64,000 nucleotides of DNA from Ceratotherium simum simum (lineage: Eukaryota > Chordata > Mammalia > Perissodactyla > Rhinocerotidae), in contig NW_004454178.1 in NCBI RefSeq assembly GCF_000283155.1, positions 25,367,120 to 25,431,119 of the forward strand. Reading direction: 5' to 3'. The stretch's first letter is position 1, and each line of letters begins with the position of its first letter. Position numbers and translations under genes: made by a program. The notes beneath the pieces are model-generated. The model was not told where the DNA came from and made no database searches. It was given only the letters and a program-made list of their open reading frames with translations. Shown one piece after another: positions 12,094-23,400 of this stretch.

Positions 12094-14204
12094 AGCCCAG
12101 GGCACCTCGTAGGAAGCCCTCCTGAGGGCCGTGCCAGGACGACTCTTCCTAATTTGTCCAAGTCTCCATTTGTCCTGAGTGTCTGAGCGTGGTGACGGGG
12201 CAGTGTGTGCTCCCAGCTCCCTCTCCTGCACATGGTTGGTGGAGAGTGGGTGCTGGGCACACAGACCCCGCGGGGGCTTCTTGGCCCAGGACACAAGCAC
12301 CCACGTAGGACTGTCACTGTCACTACTGCCCAACGGTGTGGGTCGAAGTAGAAACGCTTCGGCTGTGTCCACGCTCCCCTCTGGGAAGTGGGGAGAGCCT
12401 GTTGTGAACGCCCCCTTCCTGGAAGGTGGCATTTTTATCCAGAAGATAAAATCCTGGTATTTATAATCCATTGTCAGTTGCTATCATGAAAATAGGAACC
12501 CTGATATTTTGCTGCGATCATGGCCTCCCCATCCGTGTTTGCAGAGCGGTGGGTCGACCCTGCATTCTCCCCCACCCTCAGGGCCCTGCTTAAGCCCTTT
12601 CCAGATGGGTGGGGTCACGTCAATGGGCTGCTCCCTGCTTGGCCCCCACTTCCGTGCCCGGCCCTGTCCCCCTGATGAGGACACTGTGCCCACCCCTCCC
12701 ACAGTCAGTGGCCCCTCCGGCCTCTTCCGCTTTGATCTGTTACTCAGGGTTTCAGCTCAGACGTCCGCTGAGTCTCGGGGCGGCCAGCACTTGTGCGGTT
12801 CTGGGTCGGCCCTGAGGTGGGAGATCAGCCCCTCCCCACCTCAGCTTTCATCTGCATTTCATTCACAGAAGGGACCTTTCGTCTCCACAAGTGCTTTGTG
12901 GCCTCACATGTCATGTCTTAGGAGATATTTACATAGGAATGATTTTTAATTGAACAGCACTTTTAATGTGTGGTTTTGAGGTGCAAAGAACTACACCATG
13001 GCATTGAGGAAACGTGCGTCAGAAATTCAATGAACTGATAAACAATTTCAGTGCTCATATTGGATGTTTGTGGTTTTTCTGGTGGGTGCATCTCTTGGGG
13101 CCCGTGTGTCTGAGCCAGCCGTGGGGTGGCGTTAGAGGGTAGAGCGGGAACCTCAACTTGTCACTGAATCATTATGCTTATCGCTCAAGAAGTTCAGCTT
13201 GTGGCTCTGGGAGCCCCTAGAAAATAGGTCCCTGACACGCAGCATCCTGCTGCCTCTGGACAGAGGCTGTGGTGATCCAGATTTCCCCAGCAAAGGGCTA
13301 CGGGTGTCCAGCCCCACAAAGAGAACCGTCTGGAAAAAGATGCTTGGCAGCTCTGACAAATGCACCTGGGACCTTTAGCTGCTGTTCCAGGGACTCAGTC
13401 ACTGTGGTTGGAGGGTGGGCTGAGGCGGGGGCCTCGAGACCCTCGCTCTCACCTCGGAGACCTTCCTGTCCTGTCAAGGCCCTGCGCCCCTCGCTGGCCC
13501 TGGGGAGCCGCTGCTCCCAGGGGTTCGTGGAGCCTCCAAGGTCTTGGGCCAGCTGAGGACGGACCCAGCATAGATTTTCCCTGGGCAGGCGGGCCCTCGG
13601 CTCCCTGTGGTAACAACAGCCAGAACGTCTAACTCCAACACATCTGGTAGTGAGTCCCCAGGAAGGGCCCCACTGGGGATGGGTCTGCCCTCCCCTGAGA
13701 AGAGTCACCCAGGTGGCCTCCCCATGGGCCAGCACGGCTGCTCAGGTTGCTGCCCAGACCGGGGGAAGCAGACACTCAGGGGCCTCCTGCTTCCTTGAAA
13801 GGACGTTAGTAACTGTGAACACCCTCTAGATGCAGGAAGTCCATCTCAGGCTGAGCTGCTCACGGTGCATTTCCTCGGCCCTCACTCCACGGGAGGACAA
13901 GGATGGTCCAGCCACGGGGCACTGTCCGCTGGCTGGCGCCCACCCCCTGACCTGGACCCTGTGTAGACCCTTCCCCTGCGCCCTGGGGCCCCTGCCCACC
14001 GCAGCTCTGGGCGCCTCGGGAGTGGCTGGGGCAGGGGTGCGAGGCCCGGTCCCCAAGGCCTGGCCCCCCACCCCCTGCCGCCTCCCATCTGCCCTGTGTG
14101 CTGTTATCCAGTAACCGGAGCCGGGAGCTGCGTCCACGCCTGAAACAGGAAGCCCCGGCCTGTGCGTGAGCCACCGAGAGCCGCCGGGTGGCCGGGGCCA
14201 GAGG
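12094..14204. other. SCLY 3' UTR and SCLY-ESPNL intergenic/5' region
   Basis: The SCLY 3' UTR starts at 12094. No canonical AATAAA occurs in the following kilobase, so its end cannot be placed; an AT-rich patch at 12420-12500 and 12900-13080 is the likeliest zone. From about 13,830 the sequence becomes GC-rich and runs into the ESPNL start. Confidence 0.5.
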
Positions 14205-14498
14205 ATGGAGGAGCAGCGGGCACTTGGGGCTGCCAAGGACGGGGACCTGGCTACCCTGCAGCGGCTGCTGGAGGCTGGCGCCCTGGGCCCGGGCATCACC
14301 GACGCCCTGGGGGCTGGCCTGGTGCACCACGCCACCCGGGCTGGCCACCTGGCCTGTGTCAAGTTCCTGGTGCAGCGCGCCAAGCTGCCTGGCAACCAGC
14401 GGGCCCACAACGGGGCCACACCGGTGCACGACGCCGCTGCCACGGGCAGCCTGGCCGAGCTGTGCTGGCTGGTGCGAGAGGGCGGCTGCGGTCTGCAG
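14205..14498 (+). CDS. ESPNL: ESPNL coding exon 1
   Basis: 98 codons, phase 0 out. Starts [16 protein letters not shown] and contains ankyrin repeats 1-3 ([38 protein letters not shown]). Donor gtgagc at 14499. The ATG has a strong Kozak context (agaggATGg). Confidence 0.94.
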
Positions 14499-17400
14499 GT
14501 GAGCGGGAACAGCAGGAACAGCAGCCAAGTGGGGCTGGGGACAGCCCGGCGGGCCCACGTCCATGTGGGTTGAGGGAGGAGTGAGCCTTGAGCCAGAAGG
14601 TCCAGAGCCCTTGGCCTCCCATGGTCATGCACCGTGGCCCTGGGCTCTGTTTCTCTCGAGGACTCACCACACAAACCCCACAACGCAGTCAGTCGTTCTG
14701 TCTCTGCCCCACGCCCCACCCCTGTGCTCCCCACGCCCAGCACAGAGCAGCCATGCAGCACTCTCTCCCCCGCCCTCCCCCAAGGGAGCGCCTGGCCTGG
14801 CCAGTGGAGGTCTTGCCGGTGTTCTCATCAGGCCTGATCCGTGGGGCCTGTTGCCCAAAGGTTCTGGAAAAGGGTCCAGAGAGAAATGCGGTGGGCATTC
14901 GGGCTTGGATGACTGGGGACCCCAATGGGTAACAGCACGGGCCTGGCCACGGTGGGCAGTGGGACGAAAGCCTTGATGGTAAAGAGTACGGTCTCCAGGT
15001 CTCAGTGGTGGTCTTGTCAGGGGCGTTTCTACCAGGGCCCGCCCTCCCCCTTTTCCTGCCTGTCTGGTGCCCCTCTGTGCGGGTGAAGGACCGTGGGGAG
15101 ATGGTGAGCAAGCTCTGACAGGGTTGGGTGGGTGACAGGGTGACCTCCTGGGTCCCGGGAGAGGGAGGACTCATGGTCACAGCCTGAGTGTGCAGTGGCC
15201 TCACACCCCTGTGCTCATCTGCTCTTCCAAAGACCCAGAGGGCAGCAGGGCAGGAGCGGTGCCCATTTCTGTGCCCAGGAGAATGCCCAGGTCTGCCTGA
15301 CGCCTGTGGTGGAAATGCTCCCCGGTCGCGAGGGCTCGTGGCCCGCAGTGCGGGTAGGGGCAGGGGCCAAGAGGCAGTGTCCCCAGACACAGAGCAGGTC
15401 ACCGAGCCCGACATGGGCACAGTTGGGCAAGTGGAAGCCTTTCTGACTGAGCAGAGAGTGAGAAGGGGCCGTGACTGCGCTGGGGAGAGGGGGCCTGGAT
15501 GTGGCAGGGTCATGGATTTGGACTCGGGAGACCTGGACTTGAGTCCTAGCTCAGCCTCTTACCTGGAGCCTCGCTCCAGGTGGCCTCGCTCCAGGTGGCC
15601 TCGCTCAGTCCGGCAGAGAGCGCCTCCCTACGGCTAGAGCAAACCAGAGGGAGGGCAGGAGGGAGGGGGCAGCTGGGCTTCCAGGCAGTGTGGCCCTGGC
15701 AGCTGGCTCTGGCCACACTGATGCTGCCCAGCAGGGGTGGGTCTGGGCCTGCCATCCCCTCACCACCCTGTCCGTGCCTTGGTAGGACCAGGACGCCTCG
15801 GGCGTCTCCCCGCTGCACCTGGCCGCCCGCTTCAGACACCCGGTGCTGGTGGAGTGGCTGCTCCGAGAGGGCCACGCAGCCACGCTGGAGACGCTGGAGG
15901 GGGCCTTGCCGCTGCACCACGCCGCCGTCAGCGGGGACCTGACCTGCCTGAAGCTCCTGACGGCCGCCTACAGCAGGTGAGGAGGTGGAGCGCCGCCTGG
16001 TGGCAGTCTGGGGGCACTGGCCTCTGGGGAGGCTACACCAAGGCAGGCAGAGGAGGACAGGCTGGCGGCCTTTGAGGTGGGCCTTATGGGGCAGGCACAC
16101 TGTCACGGGCGCGAGGGGTGGCCAGTCTGGATCCAGAGTGTGGGCGGGGCATGAAGCTCTGAGTGGGGGTTCAGGACGGGCCCTGAACCTGCAGGGCCGG
16201 CAGTGCAGGTGCCAGGCCAGGTCCTACAGCGGATGCAGGTACAGTGGTCTAGCTGTGTGAGGGGCAGTGAGAACAGCCAGGAAGCTGCTAGGACAGCCTG
16301 GGCAGAAAGCTCCCCGTGATGCTCAGGTGGCTCCCGGCCCATCTGGGGACTTCTCAGGACCTAACTTCTCCAGCGGGGGAAGGTAGGCACCCTCAAGTCA
16401 CCTGAAGGGGGCAGAGGCTATGTAGTGGACTCGGGCGGGTGAGGCCCCCATCAGGTTGGCCCGAATTCTCCCTCTGCACTGTCCCGTTCCCCGGACTGGG
16501 AGCCCCTCCAGGGGGGCCAGTCTCGTCATCTCGGTGGCCCTGTGCCCACCGCCCAGAGCTGTGGATGGCGAGGAAGGAGGGGCAGGGACAGGACAGGCCC
16601 AGTGAGGTGGGGGCAGCAGGACTCCCCTCCCCCTTCCCCATCGTGGTGCTCCTCTGGTCCTTGCCCCACACACAGGATACCGTGGGCACAGTGACGGGCC
16701 ATCTAGGGGCGCCGTGCCCATGCCTCCCCACCAGCTGTTCCCAGGGCTCCCGTCCTGGCCGGCAGTGGGACTTGGTGCCACCCCACACCTGACCTGCTGC
16801 CTTTCTCCCCCCACCCCGCCTGCCTCTGACCACACCTCTTCTCCTCTGAAAGGCCTCTTGTTCGGGTGGCTGGCTGTCCCGGCCGCCCCACGTTTGTGTC
16901 CCACAAGGCCTGACAGCTCCGCTGTGGAACAGCGTGCTTATTGCCGGGTCTAACCATCCCGACGCTTCAGGACTCGCTTCTGCACATCTTCCCCAGAGCA
17001 TCCACACCGGCCGCCCCGAGCCTCACCAGCCACAGAGTGCCTCTTAGACTGACAGTCTTTAAAGTAGTTTCTGCCATTTGAGAACTGGGAGAGTTCACAT
17101 TAAAACACACACATACACGTGCGTGTACTCGCACACACGGGCACACACACAGGAAGGTCCTGTGCCCCCAGGCTCACCTTCTCATCTGGCACCAACCACA
17201 GGAGCCAGAGGTGACTTCTGTGTCACCAAGGGATGGGGTCGACCTGGGCTAGGGGACCAGCCCTTTCTACAGCGGGTGACCGGGGACCAAGTACTCAGCT
17301 GGCCCTGCAGCAATGTGGGGGCAGAGCAGGAAGAAGGAAATCCTGTGACCTGCTCCAGTCCATCCACGCTGCGGCCTGGAATTCGGATGCCAGGCCTGGT

Positions 17401-20400
17401 CGCCCATGGACAGGCTAGTGTCCTGCTCACAGTGGCCTCTTTACAGAGCAGGCCCTGGGCTCTGGATGTTCACTGCAGGCCCCACCGGACCACTCACCCC
17501 TAAGAAGTGCCCCCTGCCGGCAAGCCCTGGTGGTGCGCACAGCTTGATGGGGCGTGGACAGAGCGGGTTTCCAGCAGCCGGTGTCCTTGGCTGGTGCCCC
17601 TGGGGGTGCACAACCTGTGCAACCGTAGAGGTGACTGGCTGGAGCCCCCTCAGCTGGTAAGGGTGTGGGCGCAAACATGCCGGCAGGTGCAGGACTACCC
17701 CTCCCCTCGATCTGGGCCCTTGGCTGGAGCAGCCCCCTTCCCACCCCGCGACCCTGGGCCAAGCGCCTTCTGAACCTTGCCCCCCAACAGCGGCGTGAAC
17801 CGGAGGACCCACAGCGGTGCCTTCCCTCTCTACCTGGCCTGCCAGGAGGGCCACCTGCACCTGGCCCAGTTCCTGGTGAAGGACTGTGGCGCCGACGTGC
17901 ACCTGCGAGCCCTCGACGGCATGAGCGCTCTGCACGCCGCCGCTGACCGTGGCCACTACTCGCTTGTCGTCTGGCTGGTAAGGGGGCACCGGGGGAGGGG
18001 GTGGCGGAGGTCCAGGAAGGCTGGCACCTGCTCCTGCCTCAGCCCCAGAGCCGCCTCCGAGCAAACAAGGCCTGGCTGTGGTGGGGTCTGCCCCCCCGAC
18101 CCTGGTCTCAGTTTGCCCTCCTGAGCACTGGGACCCACAGGGTTGCTGGGGGATTGGATGTGTCCCCCATTGCTCCAAGCACCCTTGTGTGCCCGACCCA
18201 GGCTGGGATCCAGGTTCCAGCCTGGCTCTCATAGCTTTAACCAGCTGTGGCCATGGGCTGGACGTGCACTGCCTCCCCTGAGCCCTCTCCCAGCAGTCCT
18301 GGTGGGTCTCCTGGGTGCTCTCAGGGTGAGTGGCACCCTGATGCTCTGTGACTTGTGCTCTGTCACCTGCGCTCGGCACCAGCAGTGCCTGGCCCCTTTG
18401 GCCACTTGTACAGACCCTGCTCCCTTAGAGCCCACCCCTCTTCCCTTCTGGACCCATAGAGGGGTCATTCAGGCCTCTTTCCAGAAGGAAGCCCTGACAC
18501 CCCAGGACACAGAGTGGCCCAGGTTGGGGGGATGCCTTCTTCCAGGATGGGACACGGACTTCCTGCCTGCACCACAGAAAACCAGACCAGCTGGGGTCTC
18601 CGGGAGCTCTGAGTCCATTACAGAGAGCTGATGGGGTCTCAGAGTAGTGGAGGGGTGGCCCCCCATTGCTCCAAGCACCCTTGTGTGCCCGACCCAGGCT
18701 GGGATCCAGGTTCCAGCCTGGCTCTCATAGCTTTAACCAGCCGTGGCCATGGGCTGGACGTGCACTGCCTCCCCTGAGCCCTCTCCCGGCAGTCCTGGTG
18801 GGTCTCCTGGGTGCTCTCAGGGTGAGTGGCCCCCCCCACTGCCTTCCCTGCCCACCCCTTTAGGATGGCAGCCACCCCGCCCAGAGTAGTGGAGTGTCAC
18901 CTGAGGAGGTGACAGACGTTTCGGGGCAGAACTGAGGGTGGACCGGAGGTGGCTGGGCAAAGGGTGGGTTCCACATTAAATTCCTGGGGGAGGGCACAGC
19001 TGGTTGAAAGTTGGGGATACCCTGGCCCCTGGGGCAGGGTGAGGGGGGAAAGGCAGACGGAGGCCCCAGGAGGACGAGGGCTCTTTCCTGAGGGCCCTGG
19101 GGAGCCACTGAAGGCTGTGAGCGAGGAGCGGCAGGTCTGACGGGCATCTTGAATGTCACACTGGCTGCTGGTGGAGAAGGGAGAGCCCTTCCTCGCTTAG
19201 AACGCCACCACTTCCCGTGGGGCCTCCTTATCCAGCCCCTCAGCAGGCTGGCCTCACTCCTCTCCTCCCGGTGCCTTTGCATGCACTGCACCCTCTGCTA
19301 GGCGGCAGGTCCCAGGTGTGCGTGGCCCCCCCACTGCCTTCCCTGCCCACCCCTTTAGGATGGCAGCCACCCCGCCCAGCCCTCTGTCCTGCTCTCCTGC
19401 TGTCTCTCCCCCACAGCACCAACACCTGACAAACTGTAAATGTGACTTCAGTATCTTGGTGGATGTCTGGGTGTAAGTTCCAGGAGCTTCGGGAGGCAGG
19501 GACTGTCATCTGCTGCCTTCCCCATGTCAGGGCTCCAGAGATGTTTAGTGAGCAAATGAGTGAAGAAAGGAGCAGAGGATTTCCCCTGGCCTCAGGATGA
19601 AGTCCAGCCGCTCACCTTGGCCTCAGAGGTCACCAGCGTTTGCCTCCAGCCTCCCTCCACTGGCCCTGAGGCACCACCAGCGCCGCACCTTTGCGCAGGC
19701 TGCATGCCCCCCGGGCTGCCTTTCCGCAGCTCCTGCCGCTGGAGCCAGGTCCTCTCCCAGGAGGAAGCTCTGGGGCCCCTGCTGTACTGACTCTCCAGAC
19801 ATCGGCCCCACCCTGGCCACTGGGAGGAGTTGTCCCCGCGCCTGTAGTTCTGACCCCTTACACTTCAGATCGTGGCCTCCCAGAAATGTGTCTGTCCCCA
19901 CACCTGGACTCCAGGTTCCTGGGTGAGCCTGAGTCCTGGCCATCTCTGGCCACAGGGCCGCGCACAATCAGGTGCTCGGCAGATGGAAGGGAGCCAGTGG
20001 GCTGTGCAGGGGGAGGGGCAGCAGCTCAGAGCAGTGCGGGGTGACCGGGAGGGGCCGGGAGGGTGGGTAGGAGGGCCCTGTATCCAGCGGGCCCCGTGGA
20101 GCCCCATGAGCTCATCCTGGGGAAGGAGCAGCCGGCCAGCTCCCAGGGCCAGAAAGGCCTTTCTAGATGTGATTCCCTGCCCCCCTCCTCCCTGTGGGAG
20201 GGGCTGAGCGGGAAGGGGCAGCCTCCAGCCGGGCTCACCCGCTCCAGGGCTCCCTCTCCCTTAGGGAGCTGGCCGATGGGGAGGCCTCTGTTCCAGGCTC
20301 ACTGTCCTCCTGACAAACACGATTGAATACTGGATCAGCCAGCTCTGCTTTTGGCTGCAGGTGACGAGTGGACTGAGCAGCCTGAAGGCCGTCCCTCCCA

Positions 20401-23400
20401 CATGGAAAGCAGCAGGAGGCCGTTGAACTTGGGTCAGCCGCCCAACCCCATCTCCACTGGGCCACATCTCTGCTGCTCTCCTGGCCTTTCCCTCATGGTG
20501 AAAGTTGGCCACATTAGGGCAGGAAGAGGGAGAAAAGGGGGTGACACCACATCCACCAGCCCCTTCTGTCAGGAAGGCAGAGTTTTCCTAGAAGAGGCCC
20601 TCAGGTCTCATTGGCAGACGGGGTGACGTGGCTGTCTCAGATGCACGCAGTCCAGTGTGCGCCCGTAGGAGAAGGGGGTGGGCAACTCACAGTGTTGGCC
20701 CCCAGCAGTCCCCCAAGGCCCAGCTGGATGCTGTGGACTAGAGCCCACTGGTGCCCTCCCAGAGGGGCAGCAGGGGGCCAGAGAGGCGGGGCCCGCTGGA
20801 AGTCACTCATGTGGTTGCCAGCAGGGCGGGGCCCAAACCACAGGATGACCAGGCTCCGGGGAGACACATGCAGGACCCACTTCCCAGAATCCACATGTCT
20901 TTGCGCTGTAGCCGTGTTCAGGGCGCAAATGGGCCTGGTGCCAGAGGATGCCCTTTCCCTGCTCGATCCCTCCCTTCCTCCATCAGCAAACATCCATTAC
21001 TGTCTCCTGGTGCCAGCGAGGCGTTTTTTCACTTGGGGTGTGAAGCCAGCCCCTGGGGATGTTCGGGTTAAGATTTGGGGTGGGCTGGGGCAGATTTGGG
21101 GACAGTGGAGCCTCCCAATAAAACCACTGAGCTCACTTCCCCCCATGCCACTCTAGGGTGATGGGGCACCTGTGAGGACCCAGCTCTGTCCCCAGGGCTT
21201 CTTGGGGAGTGGTGCTCCTGCCCCTGAAGGTCACCCCCCAGTTCTGCTCTGGGCTTTCTTCCTCCACGTCCTCCTCATGGCAGCCATCCCTCTCCCTAGG
21301 AGCCGTCACCCCTGTCCAGCCTCAATTACCATGTCCCCACCCCTTCCCAGGTCACCTTCACGGACATCGGCTTGACAGCGCGGGATAACGAGGGGGCCAC
21401 AGCCCTCCACTTTGCAGCTCGAGGTGGCCACACGCCCATTCTAGACCGGCTCCTGCTGATGGGTGCTCCCATCATGAGAGACTCCTGGGGTGGGACCCCC
21501 CTCCATGATGCAGCGGAGAATGGGCAAATGGAGGTGAGGCAGTTGTGGTGGGAGGCTGCGCGGTGGGAGCCTGTGGGGCCGATGAGCCTCCAGAACTAGC
21601 AGTCCTGGCATGCTTACTATGCCCAGGCACTTCCTAAAGAACTCATTTAACCCTCACAACAACCCTGTAGGATAGACGTTATTCCCCTTTTACAGATGGG
21701 TAAACTGAGGCTCAGAGGGGCAGTCACTTGCCTGGAATCCAGACTCTGATCTATCTGGGAAAAAAATCCATGCTCTCCCCTCTGTGTGTACCCCTCCCTT
21801 TGCACAAAGACTCCCCGAGTGCCTTCTCAGGGCTTGGCCTTCCTGAGGGTCCCCCCGGGATAGCCCTTGGCTGCTGACCCCTGCTGTGAGCCCCACCATA
21901 GGAGCAGAGCCGGGCCAGGGGCGTGAAGTTAGCCCCTTTGCTCTCATCCAAACAAACCTTGGGGGCTCACGTGGCCTAGTCCCGAGGAAACAACATCCAG
22001 AAATGCAGAGTAGGCAGGGGTGGTGTTCACATATTTAAGGCCCAACACCGAGAATGGGCCCAGCCCTCGGCAGCCCCTGCGTTGGCGCCCCTGCACAGGG
22101 GCCCCTGCACATGGACCTCACGTAAAGTCAAGGCCATATCTGAGGGCAATGCCTGGTTTCCTCCTCCCCCTGCCCCACCCAGTCCCACACGGCACAGTCT
22201 CCAGAGGGGTCGGCTCATCCCACGGATGTCTCCTGGGCTTTCTCGTGTCACACCCACAGCCCAGGGCTCGGCCTGCTGCCATCTGGAGCCGTGAGAAACG
22301 TGCTCCGGGTCCAGGTGAGGCTAGTCGAGAGGGAGGCTTTTAATGAGATACACCTGAGTGTCCCATTTTGAGTCTACAATTCTGGACACAGTTCCCGGCT
22401 GGAACCCAAGGTATCCCTGGGGCCCAGGTGGCGCAGTCTCAGCCGTGTCAAGACTCTGCAACAGCAAGAGTCATCAGAAGGCCCTCGGTCCTTCTGAACA
22501 ACACAGAGGAGACACTGTCCCAGCTCACAGCATTGTCTTTCTCTGACTCTCCACCCTCTCGAGTCCTGAGCCCCTCACTCCTCCCCACCCTCCACCCCAG
22601 CTCCCCCTCCTCAGCCCTGCAGGACTCACTCCCCCATCGTGTCTCCCCAGTTTCCATCCCCTACCTAGACGGGAGGGCAACACAGGGTGGGGGGTGGGGT
22701 GAATCTCTGGCTGGGTGAGTCCTCAGGAGGCTTGAGAGAAGAGGAAAAGCCTGCAAATAACCCCCAGTCATCCTTTTCCTCCTGCTCCATTGAGAAGAAA
22801 GAATCTGAGGAGGAGGTGGCAGGATCGGGAGGTGCCTCTGGGTGGGAGGCGAGGGAGGGCGTGTCCTCTACAGGCAGGTGGTGGCCGGAAGAGGCTTGAG
22901 CGGAGCCAGTGCAGTGTGGTTCTTCCAAATCGGGAGGAGGGCCTCAAGCAGTGGTTTACAAACTTTTTTTTTTTTTTAACCAGCATAATCTTTTTTCAAA
23001 TGAAATACTCTACAGGAGCCCAAGAAGTTGAACAGCTAAGCCAAGAGTCCACTGGCTCCTCACTCTCTCTTAATATGAAAATAACTGAAGCCTCAAAGCT
23101 GAGAACTGCTTTCCTTTTCAAACTTTTTATTATGGAAATTCTAAACTCGCAAAAGTGTGTGAGGATCAGCTCCTGGCTCAGCTCATTCCCTTTCTCCTCA
23201 GCCACTCCCTCCTGCCTGCCCTGCTGTATTATTTAAGAGCAAATCGGGGCTGTCACATTATTTTATCCATAAATACTTTAGCGGACATCTCCAAGAGGTG
23301 AGGACTCCCTTTGTTTTTTATCACAACCTGAAACCATTATCACACCAAAAAATAATTCGCAATAATTTCTTAATATCATCTCCTGTCCAGTCCGTCTAAT

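Larger units (their letters stand above)
17978..21350. other. ESPNL intron 3
   Basis: 3.37 kb. Contains the mosaic duplication described at 18164-18334, 18660-18830, 18829-18884 and 19323-19379. An L2 end lies at 19440-19560 and L2-like text at 19570-19760. The remainder is unassigned. Acceptor cccttcccag at 21341-21350. Confidence 0.6.

Noticed and set aside
12420..12500. SCLY polyadenylation signal
   Set aside because: Only gataaa/tataat-like variants are present; none is canonical enough to call.
13826..14761. 311-codon minus-strand open frame over ESPNL exon 1
   Set aside because: Antisense shadow of a GC-rich coding exon plus flanks; no domain and no plausible promoter.
18321..18334. 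Cagggtgagtggc as an extra 5' splice site marking an exon
   Set aside because: No matching upstream acceptor or ESPNL-like codons; simply part of duplicated unit A.
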